NCBI GenBank assembly: GCA_963707555.1
Contig: CAVPQM010000014.1
Location: forward strand, 248,001 to 312,000
Source of the DNA: JAFAFN01 sp963707555
GTDB lineage: Bacteria; Actinomycetota; Acidimicrobiia; Acidimicrobiales; Microtrichaceae
Length of the DNA: 64,000 nucleotides
Reading direction: 5' to 3'
Below are positions 44,953 through 55,260 of this stretch, in pieces (position 1 is the first letter of the stretch; every line of letters starts with the position of its first letter). The translations under genes and the position numbers were made by a program. The notes below the pieces were generated by a model, which saw only the letters and a list, made by a program, of their open reading frames with translations, was not told the DNA's origin and made no database searches.

Positions 44953-45945
44953 TCAGCCCTTGACGGCTCCAGCGGTCAGGCCGCGCACGATCTGACGCTG
45001 GAAGAAGATCAGCAGGGCGAGCAGGGGCAGCGCCGCGAGGATCGCCGCGGCGAACCCCATGTTCAGCCGATCCGGGTTCTCGGTGCCGATGGTCCGCAGC
45101 GCGACCTGCACGGTCTGCCACTTGTTCTCGGTCGTCGCGAAGCGGGGCCAGACGTACTGGTTCCAGGCGCCGAGGAACGAGATCACCACGAAGCTGCCGA
45201 TGATCGGCTTGGTCATCGGTACCGCGACCCGGAACAGGAAGCGCATGTGGCCGTAGCCGTCGAGCTCCGAGGCGTCGCGCAGGTCCCGTGGGATGCCGAG
45301 GAAGCCCTGCCGGATCAAGAAGATGCCGAGCGCCGTGGCCAGGAACGGCACGCTGAGCCCCGCCACCGAGTTGAGCAGGCCGAGCGACCGGATGATCTCG
45401 ATGTTGGCGATCAACGTGACCTCGATCGGGAGCAGCAACGTGCCGATCACGACGACGAACATGATCGTCTTGCCGGGGAACTCGAGGAACGCGAACGCAT
45501 ACGCGGCGAGCGTCGAGGTCAGCAGCTGGGCGAGCACGATCACCAGCGTCACCACGAGCGACAGGAGCATCGCCCGGCCGAGGTTGGCCTCGGTGAACGC
45601 CCGTGAGAACACGTCCCACTGCACCGCGACGGGGTAGAGCGGCTGCCCCTCGGCGAGGTAGCGCAGCGGACTCGACAGGGCCCGGAGCACCAGCATGTAG
45701 ATGGGGAACAGCACGATCAGCGACAGCAGCGTCAACACGACGTAGCTGACGAGCTTGCCGATCACCGATCGGGGACCGCTGCGCGGTGGCGCCACTGGCG
45801 TCGTCGCGCCGACGGCGGCGGCGAGCGTCTGGCCGTCCGAGGCGACCTCGTCCCCCACGGCGATCGCCGTGATGGGTTCCTCGGCGGCGCTGTTCGGGCC
45901 GTCGGTCGAGCTGGTCGGTTCGATCGACCGGGGATCAGTCGCCAT
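44953..45945 (-). CDS. Carbohydrate ABC transporter permease (UgpE/MalG type)
   Basis: A 330-residue permease with a ~60-residue polar N-terminal extension, then six predicted transmembrane segments starting at VVLTLLSLIVLFPIYMLV. The EAA loop that contacts the ATPase is DASELDGYGHMRFLFRVAVPMTKP. It ends with the GLTAGAVKG C-terminus usual for MalG/UgpE proteins. It overlaps the partner permease gene by 11 nt. Confidence 0.92.
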   Translation of the reverse strand: MATDPRSIEPTSSTDGPNSAAEEPITAIAVGDEVASDGQTLAAAVGATTPVAPPRSGPRSVIGKLVSYVVLTLLSLIVLFPIYMLVLRALSSPLRYLAEGQPLYPVAVQWDVFSRAFTEANLGRAMLLSLVVTLVIVLAQLLTSTLAAYAFAFLEFPGKTIMFVVVIGTLLLPIEVTLIANIEIIRSLGLLNSVAGLSVPFLATALGIFLIRQGFLGIPRDLRDASELDGYGHMRFLFRVAVPMTKPIIGSFVVISFLGAWNQYVWPRFATTENKWQTVQVALRTIGTENPDRLNMGFAAAILAALPLLALLIFFQRQIVRGLTAGAVKG

Positions 45946-46866
45946 AGTGCACCCGCTTCGACATGAGGGAGTACTGCACGCCGGCGACGGCAGCGGTCAG
46001 CACGAACAGACCGAGCGAGAGCGACGCCCGGTCACCCAGACTTCGGATCCCTCGTGGATCGGCGATCTTGAAGAGCAACGTCTCGGTCGCCCCTCCGGGA
46101 CCGCCGCCGGTCAGGATCTCGATCTGGGCGTAGGCCTGGAGTGCGTTGACGACCAGCACGATCGCCAGGAACAGCAGGGCGGGGGAGATCAACGGCACCG
46201 TGATGCGCAGGAACCGCCGGATCGGGCCGTAGCCGTCGAGGGTCGCTGCTTCGGTGAGCTCGTCGGGCACGGCCTGCAGCGCTGCGAGCACGACGATGAA
46301 CGTCAGGCCCAGGTTCTGCCAGACCGACGACAGCGACACGGCGAACAGCGCCGAGGTGCCGTCCTGGAGGCTGAGCCACGAGACGTTCTTGAAGTAGCCG
46401 ACCTCGGGGTTGACCAGCGTGTAGAAGACCACCGAGGCGACGGCGACCGACGAGGCGACGGTCGAGGAGAAGATCGTCTGGAAGATCTTGATGCCCTTGA
46501 GACGGCGATGGGTCGCCGCGGCGAGCACGACGCCCAGCACCAGGCCCAGCGGGACGGTGTAGAGCATGAACAGCCCGGAGTGGACCAGGCCGTCGATGAA
46601 GTCGGTGCCGGTGAGCGTGTCGACGATCTGCTCGGTGCCGACCCACTGGGCGGGCCGGTTGCGGAACCGGGACTGCTGGTGGGTGGCGTACCAGAACAGG
46701 CGGTAGAGCGGGTAGTAGGCGAAGATCGCGAACACGATGAGCGCCGGGGCGAGGAAGGCGTAGCCGAGCAGGGCGTCCTTCACCCGGCCGGCGAACCGGC
46801 GGCCCTGCGCCCCACCCGGTGCGCTCACCTGCCGTTCCGTCGCCGTGTCGGAGGTGTCGGCGGGGC

Positions 46867-46870
<4 letters not shown>
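45935..46870 (-). CDS. Carbohydrate ABC transporter permease (UgpA/MalF type)
   Basis: A 311-residue permease with six transmembrane segments (first: ALLGYAFLAPALIVFAIFAYYPLYRLF). The EAA motif is EAATLDGYGPIRRFLRITVPLISP. With the UgpE-type partner it forms the heterodimeric membrane channel. ATG overlaps the upstream ATPase stop by 4 nt. Confidence 0.92.
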
Positions 46871-47949
<1,079 letters not shown>

Positions 47950-48004
47950 CTGTGCTCGATCCTGTACTCGGGTCGGACTCGGTTGGGCGCCACAGTACGG
48001 CCTG

Positions 48005-48140
48005 GCGGAGCGGCCAGAGGAGTTTGCGGGCGTCGCCGCGGGGTCGTTCACCTCGACGTCGCCAAGTGGCCACAGGAGTTTGCGGGCGTCGCCGCGGGGT
48101 CGTTCACCTCGGCGTCGCCGGAGCGGTCAGAGGAGTTCAC
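48005..48140. repeat. ~57-bp tandem repeat upstream of the sugar ABC operon
   Basis: About 2.3 copies of a 56-57-bp unit: ...AGGAGTTTGCGGGCGTCGCC GCGGGGTCGTTCACCTCG... Equivalent points are at 48018, 48074 and 48131, the last copy being truncated and diverged. The repeat fills the gap between the ATPase gene and the hypothetical gene at 48137 and may carry duplicated regulator sites or be inert. Confidence 0.75.
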
Positions 48141-49111
48141 GCAGCGCTGGCGGGATCCCGCCACGCGTCCACCCCGGCGACGACCGCACGGAGCCCTCTG
48201 GCGACCCCGCCGAAGTCGTGGCTGTCGAGCAGGTCGGCGACCCCGAGCGGGTCGGCCAGGTGCGATACCACCCACCTGCCGTACATCGTCGTGTCCATCC
48301 ACGCCGCCTCGCCCGGTGTCAGCGCCGCTCGAATCGATCCGTGTCGGGCGCGCCGGTGCACCCGGGCCCAGTCCCAGTCGTCGGTGCTGCGGAACGTGGC
48401 CTCGACCAGCGTCTCGACCGATGGTGTGACCCGACCACCCGATGTCGGCGACGAACTCGCCGGGGTGATCGACCCGGGGGCACCGGGGTGCAGCGACACG
48501 GCGTCGTCCCAGCGCAGGTCGCCCCGGGCGAAGAGGTGTTCGAGCAGGGCCTGCGACCAGATGCCGAGGGCGACGTCGACCGGATCGGGTGGCGTGCCGG
48601 GAGTCGCCAGCCCCATCACACGGTGCAGGCAGTCGACGAGCAGCCCGCTCGGAGGGCCCGGCGGACCGGGAGCACCCGCGGCGGTGCTCGAGGGGTGTGA
48701 CGTGGTCGCCGGCAGCTGCTCCCGGCCGTCGTCGCCGTCGATCCGGGTGCAGAGCTCGCCGGTACGAGTGAGCAGCGCCCGGATGTCGACATCCGCGTCC
48801 TGGTCCTCAGGAGCATCGGCGCGGCCCTCGACGCACACCGCGACCGCTTGCCACGAGCGCGGGGCGACGAACTCGAAGAGACCCGCCAGCATCCCGCGGG
48901 GGTCGTCGGGGATCGGCGCCAGGTGGATGAGGAGGGCCTCCTCGGTGGGTTCGAGCCCGGCGATGGTGCACGGCGGAACCTCGCCGACCGTGGTCAGCAG
49001 ACGTTCGGCGTCGAGGCCGTGGTGGGCGAACAGGGCGGCCTCTGGTGATGCCGCCTCGGGGGATGCCGGGTCGGGGTGGGCAGGGCCCGGTCGGGTGTGG
49101 TGTGCGTCCAC
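48137..49111 (-). CDS. Uncharacterised actinobacterial protein
   Basis: A 324-residue cytosolic protein with a mixed alpha/beta N-terminal half (GEVPPCTIAGLEPTEEALLIHLAPIPDDPRG, SWQAVAVCVEGRAD) and a helical C-terminal half (GEAAWMDTTMYGRWVVSHL, DLLDSHDFGGVARGLRAVV). A Pro/Gly/Ser linker joins them. No family is recognised. GTG 49111 has GGAGG nearby. Its 3' end abuts the tandem repeat. Confidence 0.75.
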   Translation of the reverse strand: MDAHHTRPGPAHPDPASPEAASPEAALFAHHGLDAERLLTTVGEVPPCTIAGLEPTEEALLIHLAPIPDDPRGMLAGLFEFVAPRSWQAVAVCVEGRADAPEDQDADVDIRALLTRTGELCTRIDGDDGREQLPATTSHPSSTAAGAPGPPGPPSGLLVDCLHRVMGLATPGTPPDPVDVALGIWSQALLEHLFARGDLRWDDAVSLHPGAPGSITPASSSPTSGGRVTPSVETLVEATFRSTDDWDWARVHRRARHGSIRAALTPGEAAWMDTTMYGRWVVSHLADPLGVADLLDSHDFGGVARGLRAVVAGVDAWRDPASAA

Positions 49112-49175
49112 GGTGCCTCCGTCGGTCGGTGAGCTCGGGTGGGGGTGAGCTCGGAGGGGCCGTGTGCGGGAGGTC

Positions 49176-49877
49176 CTACCCGTCGACCACGAGCGGGTCG
49201 GATCGGGGCGCCGTCGATCGGGACCCCACTGCAGGGTCGTCGACCGTGAGGTCGGCGACCACGGGGACGGGTCCCCGGTCGACCGCCGCAGCGGCGGCGG
49301 GCATGCGTCGAGCGACGAGCTGTCGGGCGAGTCGGGCGTCGCTGCTGACGTACGACTCGAGCTCCTGCTCGGTCAGGTCGTGGATGCCGGCCCGGTCGAC
49401 CTCGATGACGGGCAGCCCGACGAGTCGCGCCATGGCCTTGAGCCCGCACGACAGTCCGACGGTGCGGCGGACGTCGGCCCGGTAGAGGCGGAAGCCGTCG
49501 AGGTGGGCGTGCGCACCCCAGGTGGCACGGCAACCGTCGACGGGGGGAGGCCACGGCGACTCGACCGGTCGGCGGTCCGACGTGCACAGCACCAGACCGA
49601 GCGGCACGTCGAGCACTCGGGCACGGTGGTCGAGGAACGGCAGGTCGAACGACGACCCGTTCCACGTGACGATGACCCCGCCGGGCAACGACCGGAGCAG
49701 GTCGTCGAGGCCTGCCAGGATGTCGGGCTCGTGCCCGGTGAGCACGGTGTCGCCCTGCACGGTCGACACCGCGACCGCGACGACGGGCGACGTGGCGGGA
49801 TCGAGGCCGTCGATCGTGGTGTCGGTCTCGATGTCCAGGCCGTAGTGGAGTTCGGGAGCGGCAGCTGCGTCGGGCAT
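49176..49877 (-). CDS. DEDD-type 3'-5' exonuclease-like (RNase H fold) protein
   Basis: A 233-residue protein with the proofreading-exonuclease motifs in order: ExoI YGLDIETDT (Asp, Glu), ExoII VTWNGSSFDLPFLDHR (N-x-x-x-F-D) and ExoIII SYVSSDARLARQLV (Y-x-x-x-D). This makes it a DEDDy enzyme related to B-family polymerase exonuclease domains but encoded alone. It probably degrades or trims single-stranded nucleic acid. The start is next to TACGAT on the minus strand (8 nt). It is divergent from the MetRS gene. Confidence 0.85.
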   Translation of the reverse strand: MPDAAAAPELHYGLDIETDTTIDGLDPATSPVVAVAVSTVQGDTVLTGHEPDILAGLDDLLRSLPGGVIVTWNGSSFDLPFLDHRARVLDVPLGLVLCTSDRRPVESPWPPPVDGCRATWGAHAHLDGFRLYRADVRRTVGLSCGLKAMARLVGLPVIEVDRAGIHDLTEQELESYVSSDARLARQLVARRMPAAAAAVDRGPVPVVADLTVDDPAVGSRSTAPRSDPLVVDG

Positions 49878-49943
49878 CTGAGGTCATCGTAGGGAGGCCC
49901 GCTGACATCTAACGTGGAGCCCCGATCCCGGTCTGGAGCTCCA

Positions 49944-51728
49944 GTGGCACGTCATCTCATCACCAGCGCACTGCCGTACATCAACGGCGTGAAGCACCTC
50001 GGCAACCTGGTGGGATCGATGCTGCCGTCCGACGTGTACGCCCGGTACCTGCGGGCCGGTGGGCACGAGGTGCTCTTCGTGTGCGCCACCGACGAGCACG
50101 GCACGCCGGCCGAGCTGGCCGCACTCGACGCCGGTCAGCCCGTCGCGGAGTACTGCGCCGAGCAGCACGAGGTGCAGCGAGCGCTCGGTGAGCGCTTCGA
50201 GCTGTCCTTCGACTGGTTCGGCCGCACGTCACGCCCGCAGAACCACGAGCTCACCAACCACTTCGCCCGACGGCTGCGCGCCGAGGGCTTCTGCGAGATC
50301 CGCTCGACCGAGCAGGTGTACTCGCTCGACGACGGTCGCTTCCTGCCGGACCGGTACGTGGTCGGCACCTGCCCGAACTGCGGCTACGAGCGGGCCCGCG
50401 GCGACCAGTGCGAGAACTGCGGCAAGCAGCTCGACCCGACCGACCTGATCGACCCGCGTTCCGCCGTGTCGGGGTCCGAGCGCCTCGAGGTCCGCTCCAG
50501 CAGCCACGTCTTCCTGTTGCAGTCCCAGCTGGCCGAGCGCATCCGCGCGTGGGTCGACACCAAGGACGACTGGCCGACCCTGACGCGCTCGATCGCCTAC
50601 AAGTGGCTCGACGAAGGTCTCGGCGACCGTGGCATCACCCGCGACCTCGACTGGGGCATCCCCGTCGATCCCGTCGACTTCCCCGAGGTCGAGGGCAAGG
50701 TCTGGTACGTCTGGTTCGACGCCCCGATCGGCTACCTCGCCGCGACACGCGAGTGGGCCGATGCCACGGCCGGATCGGTCGACGGCGGCGACGCCCAGGC
50801 CGAGTTCGACCGTTGGTGGCGCGAGGACCTCGGCGCGCACGACGTGACGTACACCGAGTTCATGGGCAAGGACAACGTCCCGTTCCACACCCTGAGCTTC
50901 CCCGCCACCATCCTCGGCTCGGGTGAGCCGTGGAAGCTCGTCGACCGCCTCAAGTCGTTCAACTGGCTGACCTACTACGGCGGGAAGTTCTCGACCTCGG
51001 ACCAGCGCGGCGTGTTCATGTCGGACGCGCTCGAGCTGCTGCCGGCCGACTACTGGCGCTGGTACCTGATGGCGAACGCCCCGGAGTCCGACGACTCCAG
51101 CTTCACCTGGGAGCTGTTCGGCACGGCGGTCAACAAGGAGCTCGTCGGCACGTTCGGCAACTTCGTCAACCGCACCGTCACCCAGGTCGAGCGTCACTTC
51201 GGCCCGGTCGTGCCCGAGGGCGGAGAGCCAGAGGCGGTCGAGGTCGAGCTGTTCGAGCGGGTCGCGGCCCGGCTGAACGAGTACACCGGTCACCTCGACG
51301 ACCTGGAGTTCCGCAAGGCCGCCGCCGCACTGCGGGCGCTGTGGGCCGAGGGCAACGTGTACCTCGAGACACGTGAACCCTGGAAGTCGATCAAGACCGA
51401 CCGCGACCGCACCGCGTGCACGCTGCGCACTGCGCTGCAGCTGGTGGTCGTCGCCGCCGTCGCGTCCGAGCCCTTCGTGCCGGCCGCAGCCCACGCACTG
51501 CGCGCGGCGTTCCCGACGGTCCCCTGGGACGAGTTGCGACTCGACGCCGGGCTCGCCCGGCCCGACCTGGTCGCACCCGGTGCCGACATCGTCCCGCCCG
51601 GTCTGCTCTTCCAGAAGCTGCCCCAGGAGCAGCTCGAGGAGTGGGAGGCACGCTTCGACGGCAGCGTTGCGGAAGGCGGGTCCGTTGCGAGCGACGCGCC
51701 GACGGCCGACATCGGTGAGCCGTCGTGA
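49944..51728 (+). CDS. metG: Methionyl-tRNA synthetase
   Basis: A 594-residue class I synthetase. ITSALPYINGVKHLGNLVGS carries the HIGH-type motif (HLGN), CPNCGYERARGDQCENCGKQL is the zinc knuckle, and WFDAPIGYLAATREW precedes GGKFSTSDQRGV, where KMSKS is replaced by KFSTS. The C-terminal anticodon-binding helical domain follows. It charges tRNA-Met. GTG 49944 with GGAG five nt away is preferred to the longer frame. It overlaps the next gene by 4 nt. Confidence 0.93.
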   Translation: MARHLITSALPYINGVKHLGNLVGSMLPSDVYARYLRAGGHEVLFVCATDEHGTPAELAALDAGQPVAEYCAEQHEVQRALGERFELSFDWFGRTSRPQNHELTNHFARRLRAEGFCEIRSTEQVYSLDDGRFLPDRYVVGTCPNCGYERARGDQCENCGKQLDPTDLIDPRSAVSGSERLEVRSSSHVFLLQSQLAERIRAWVDTKDDWPTLTRSIAYKWLDEGLGDRGITRDLDWGIPVDPVDFPEVEGKVWYVWFDAPIGYLAATREWADATAGSVDGGDAQAEFDRWWREDLGAHDVTYTEFMGKDNVPFHTLSFPATILGSGEPWKLVDRLKSFNWLTYYGGKFSTSDQRGVFMSDALELLPADYWRWYLMANAPESDDSSFTWELFGTAVNKELVGTFGNFVNRTVTQVERHFGPVVPEGGEPEAVEVELFERVAARLNEYTGHLDDLEFRKAAAALRALWAEGNVYLETREPWKSIKTDRDRTACTLRTALQLVVVAAVASEPFVPAAAHALRAAFPTVPWDELRLDAGLARPDLVAPGADIVPPGLLFQKLPQEQLEEWEARFDGSVAEGGSVASDAPTADIGEPS

Positions 51729-52546
51729 GGTCGTGGTTCGGTCACCTGAGCCAGCAGGGCCTGCGCGTCGTGCTGTTGTCGGTGATCATCATCGCCAGCG
51801 GCATCGGGCTCGGCCTGGCGACCGGTCTGCCGCTCAGCCGCCTCCAGTTCGAGTCGTCCGACGCCTTGGAGATCGACCAGGCGGCCCTCGCCGGTGAGGT
51901 CGAGCCGGCCGCAGCGCTCGTCACCCTCGAGGACCTCCCCCTCGGCTGGGAACCCGGGGACCCGGTGCTCGGCGGGTTCGGTGTGCTCGGCACGGCGTTC
52001 TGCGGGACCGAGGTCGAGTTGCCGACGGCCCTGTCGGATCGTGCGGTCGCGGTCTACGCCAACCCGGCCGACGAGGCGTTCCTGGTCTCGGAAGCGGTCC
52101 GGGTCGAGAGCTGGCAGTCGGCGCGTGACTACGTCGATGACCTCGGCGACGCCGTCGGCTCGTGTGAGGAGTACTTCCAGCAGGGCCTCGGCGGTGAGCG
52201 CGTGAAGTACGAGGTCCGCGAGGGCAGCAGCGACGGGCCGATCTCCGACCACGTGTCGCGCACCCTCGTCGCCGCGGATGGCTCGTCGCTCCAGTCGTGG
52301 TCGGTCATGTCGGTCGGCGACGTCCTGGTCGCGGTGCAGTACCTCGGGCCGGCTCGGCCCCAGGAGGGGTTCATCACCGACCTCGAGGACAAGCTGCTCC
52401 AGCGCCTCGATCCGGCGGACTTCGCGCCGGGCGGCACCTCGACGACCACCACGGTCGACCCGACCGCCACCAGTGTCATCGACGGCGGCCCCGCGGATGA
52501 GACCGACACCGGCCAGGAACCGCTGCCCGAGGACCCCGGCCCCTGA
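51725..52546 (+). CDS. Membrane-anchored extracytoplasmic protein of unknown function
   Basis: A 273-residue protein with one N-terminal transmembrane helix (VVLLSVIIIASGIGLGLATG), an extracytoplasmic domain containing two Cys (TAFCGTEV, GSCEEYF; a disulfide is possible) and a Thr/Pro/Glu-rich C-terminus. The layout recalls actinobacterial sensor-like lipoproteins of the PknH-sensor type, but no family is assigned. It is translationally coupled to metG (GTGA). Confidence 0.75.
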   Translation: MRSWFGHLSQQGLRVVLLSVIIIASGIGLGLATGLPLSRLQFESSDALEIDQAALAGEVEPAAALVTLEDLPLGWEPGDPVLGGFGVLGTAFCGTEVELPTALSDRAVAVYANPADEAFLVSEAVRVESWQSARDYVDDLGDAVGSCEEYFQQGLGGERVKYEVREGSSDGPISDHVSRTLVAADGSSLQSWSVMSVGDVLVAVQYLGPARPQEGFITDLEDKLLQRLDPADFAPGGTSTTTTVDPTATSVIDGGPADETDTGQEPLPEDPGP

Positions 52547-52571
52547 CACCGGGCCGGTCGCCGCGACCGGC

Positions 52572-53339
52572 TCAGAGCTGGTCGACGATGAGGTGGAACG
52601 CCTCGGCGAGCACCGGGGCGGGGGTGTGGCCCGACGCGTGTGCCGCTCCCTCGACGAGCAGCTGTCGCTCGCGGTCGCGGAACGCGGCGAGTGCGTCCTC
52701 GGCACCGGCGACACGGTGGAAGTGGGTCGTCTCGAGCTGTGACTCGTGGGCCTCGAGCGCGTCGGTCTTGGCGCGCAGGTCGGCCTCGTCGACGGACTCG
52801 ACGTGGTTCACGACGTCGGCCTCGAAGAGCAGCAGTGCGTCGGGACGGTGCGGCTCGAGTCCGCGTTCCAGCAGTTCGGGGTGGAAGAACGGGTCACGCG
52901 CGGCGACGATGCCGTCGATGCAGAGTCGCCCCGCAGCCGCGTGGTCCGGGTGCAACCGGTAGCGCTTCCACGGATCGTGTCCCAGCACGACGCAGGGGCG
53001 GAGCTGTCGCAGCACCTCGGCGACCCGTCCTCGGAGCTCGTGATCGGTGCCGAGCTCGCCGTCGACCTCACCGAGGAAGACGACGCTGCCGGTCGCGCCC
53101 AGGGCCGCCGCTGCGGCGCGCTGCTCGCGCTGGCGGCGCAGCACGAGTTGTGCGGTGTCGACGTTCGCGTCCCAGGTGCCCTTGGAGCCGTCGGTCAGGA
53201 CCAGGTGGTGCACGACGGTGCCGGCCCGCGCCCACTTGGCGAGCGTGGCGCCGCAGGTGAACTCCGCGTCGTCGGGGTGCGCGGCGATCACGAGCGCGCT
53301 GGCGGGACGGTCCAGGTCGACGGTCGTGCTCGAGGTCAT
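52572..53339 (-). CDS. PIG-L/LmbE family deacetylase
   Basis: A 255-residue zinc-dependent N-deacetylase. The metal motif is VIAAHPDDAEFTCGATLAKW with the later HPDHAAAGRL. The family covers mycothiol MshB and other GlcNAc deacetylases; this one lacks features that would fix a substrate. ATG 53339 overlaps the stop of the cofC-like gene by 4 nt, so the two are co-translated. Confidence 0.88.
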   Translation of the reverse strand: MTSSTTVDLDRPASALVIAAHPDDAEFTCGATLAKWARAGTVVHHLVLTDGSKGTWDANVDTAQLVLRRQREQRAAAAALGATGSVVFLGEVDGELGTDHELRGRVAEVLRQLRPCVVLGHDPWKRYRLHPDHAAAGRLCIDGIVAARDPFFHPELLERGLEPHRPDALLLFEADVVNHVESVDEADLRAKTDALEAHESQLETTHFHRVAGAEDALAAFRDRERQLLVEGAAHASGHTPAPVLAEAFHLIVDQL

Positions 53340-54082
53340 CGGGGGCTCCCGCTGTCGTGGCGCGTGGGCTCGGGGGATGGCGGTTCGCCGGACGGAGCTT
53401 CGGGGAGCGCCGACGGGTCGAAGCGCCCGATGTGCTCGGGCACGACCAGGTCCTCGGGCTCGTCGACGTCCCAGCCCAGGTCGTCGAGCGACAGCACGGT
53501 GGTCACCAGCCCGAGCCGGGCCGCCTCGGCGACGTGCAACTCGAGCGAGCCCGTGCCGTAGGCGAAGCGGAAGCCCGAGTCGGTCGGCACCGACAGCACG
53601 TTGGTGCCGCTTCGCCGGCGGTCGGGCACGATGACGACCTCGTCGTCGGCCACGTCGTCGAGCGTCTCGTCGGGAGCCTCGTGTCGGTCGGGAGCCTTGT
53701 ATCGGTCGGGAGCCTGGTGTCGGTCGGGCGCCGACACGAACCGGTCGAAGCTGCGGGCGAAGGGCAGGTCCCCGTGAGCGACGACCGCTCGGCGGACCCC
53801 TCGCGCCCGGAGTCGGTCGATCGCCTCGCTCACCGCGCCGTTCAGACCGACGCCGGGTGTCATCTCGACCGATGCGCCCATCGACGTGGCCCAGGCGGCG
53901 ACGTCGTCGTCGTCGCACACCACGGTGACCGGGAGCGGCGCGGCTGCGCGGACCACGGCGGTCGCCATCGACCGTGCCAACTGCGCTCGTTGGGCCGGGT
54001 CGAGCGACGCCGCGAGTCTCGTCTTCGCCCGGGCGAACGCCTTGACCGGGATCAGCACGACGGCCGGAGGGGGAGCGGACAC
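53336..54082 (-). CDS. cofC: 2-phospho-L-lactate / phosphoenolpyruvate guanylyltransferase-like (F420 biosynthesis)
   Basis: A 248-residue nucleotidyltransferase: VLIPVKAFARAKTRLAASLDP at the N-terminus, VVCDDDDVAAWA, VVAHGDLPF, VIVPDRRRSGTNVLSVP and LGWDVDEPEDL. This matches CofC/FbiD, which activates 2-phospholactate or phosphoenolpyruvate with GTP for coenzyme F420. It carries an unusual insertion of hexapeptide repeats (APDRHQ, APDRYK, APDRHE; about residues 118-138). The symbol could equally be fbiD. GTG start. Confidence 0.85.
   Translation of the reverse strand: MSAPPPAVVLIPVKAFARAKTRLAASLDPAQRAQLARSMATAVVRAAAPLPVTVVCDDDDVAAWATSMGASVEMTPGVGLNGAVSEAIDRLRARGVRRAVVAHGDLPFARSFDRFVSAPDRHQAPDRYKAPDRHEAPDETLDDVADDEVVIVPDRRRSGTNVLSVPTDSGFRFAYGTGSLELHVAEAARLGLVTTVLSLDDLGWDVDEPEDLVVPEHIGRFDPSALPEAPSGEPPSPEPTRHDSGSPR
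53669..53732. repeat. 18-bp in-frame tandem repeat inside the cofC-like gene
   Basis: Units at 53669, 53687 and 53705 plus a 10-nt partial at 53723, consensus GTCGGGAGCCTCGTGTCG on the plus strand. It encodes APDRHx on the minus strand and inserts a polar loop into the enzyme without breaking the frame. Confidence 0.85.
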
Positions 54083-54176
54083 CCGCCGAGTGTACGGAGG
54101 TGCCGCGGTCGGCGGGACCAGGCGACGGGCGCAACGAACGGGTGGGTGACGTCGGTCACGTACCGGGTCGCGGCTC

Positions 54177-54182
54177 TAGGGT
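54177..54182 (+). promoter_or_regulatory. -10 box of a leaderless promoter (TAGGGT)
   Basis: TAGGGT, 6 nt (GGGCCC), ATG 54189. Identical box and spacing to the glutaminase promoter at 25926. Confidence 0.5.
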
Positions 54183-54188
54183 GGGCCC

Positions 54189-55205
54189 ATGCGAATCCGA
54201 CTCTCGGTCATCGGTGGTGGCTCCTGGGGCACGACCGTCGCCCACCTCGCGTCGCACCAGGTGCCGACCCTGCTCTGGGCGCGGCGCCCGGAGCTGGCCG
54301 ACGAGATCAACCTGCACCACTCGAACGAGCGCTACCTGCCGGGCTACCGGCTGCACCACGAGCTGCGTGCCACCGCTGACCTGGCCGAGGCCGTCGAGCA
54401 CGCCGATGTGATCGTCATGGGGGTGCCGTCGCAGGGCTTCCGGTCCGCGCTCGAACAGGTCGCGGTGCACCTGCGCGCCTGGGTGCCGGTGCTGTCGCTC
54501 ACGAAGGGCCTCGAGCAGGGCACGCAGCTGCGAATGACCCAGGTCGTCAACGAAGTGCTGCCCGGGCATCCGGCGGCGGTGCTGACCGGGCCCAACCTGG
54601 CCAAGGAGATCCTCGCCGGCAACGCTGCCGCTGCGGTGGTCGCGACCCCCGACCCGGTCGTGGCGGACTACCTGCAGCAGATCTTCCACATGAACCTGTT
54701 CCGCGTGTACACGAACCCCGACGTGATCGGCTGCGAGGTCGCTGGCGCCCTCAAGAACGTGATCGCGATCGCTGCGGGCATGGCCGACGGGCTCGAGGCG
54801 GGTGACAACACCAAGGCGACGGTCATCACCCGTGGACTCGCCGAGCTGTGCCGCCTCGGTGAGGCGATGGGCGGTCAGTTCACGACGTTCTCCGGGCTCG
54901 CCGGCATGGGCGACCTGCTCGCGACCTGCAGCTCTCCCCAGAGCCGCAACCGCTTCGTGGGTGAGCAGCTGGGCCGCGGTCGCACGATCGAGCAGATCAT
55001 CGCCGACATGAACATGGTCGCCGAGGGGGTGAAGACCTCGAAGGTCGTGATGGAGCTCGCCGAGGAGTACGGCGTCGAGATGCCGATCGCGTCCGAGGTG
55101 TTCGCCGTGTGCCACCAGGGCAGCACCGCCGAGGACGCGTACCGGGGACTGATCCGCCGCCAGGACGGCGGCGCCGAGTACCCGACGTCGTCGCCGCGCC
55201 GCTGA
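54189..55205 (+). CDS. gpsA: NAD(P)-dependent glycerol-3-phosphate dehydrogenase
   Basis: A 338-residue enzyme. The Rossmann motif is LSVIGGGSWGTTVAHL, then SLTKGLEQGT, LTGPNLAKEI, the catalytic Lys in EVAGALKNVIAIAAG, and the C-terminal FSGLAGMGDLLATCSSPQSRN. It reduces dihydroxyacetone phosphate to sn-glycerol-3-phosphate for phospholipid synthesis. The start is fixed by the leaderless promoter. Confidence 0.95.
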   Translation: MRIRLSVIGGGSWGTTVAHLASHQVPTLLWARRPELADEINLHHSNERYLPGYRLHHELRATADLAEAVEHADVIVMGVPSQGFRSALEQVAVHLRAWVPVLSLTKGLEQGTQLRMTQVVNEVLPGHPAAVLTGPNLAKEILAGNAAAAVVATPDPVVADYLQQIFHMNLFRVYTNPDVIGCEVAGALKNVIAIAAGMADGLEAGDNTKATVITRGLAELCRLGEAMGGQFTTFSGLAGMGDLLATCSSPQSRNRFVGEQLGRGRTIEQIIADMNMVAEGVKTSKVVMELAEEYGVEMPIASEVFAVCHQGSTAEDAYRGLIRRQDGGAEYPTSSPRR

Positions 55206-55260
55206 CCGTCCCGCGATCACCGCTTTTCACGAGCGCGGCGGTGCCCCGTACGCTCCGGTG

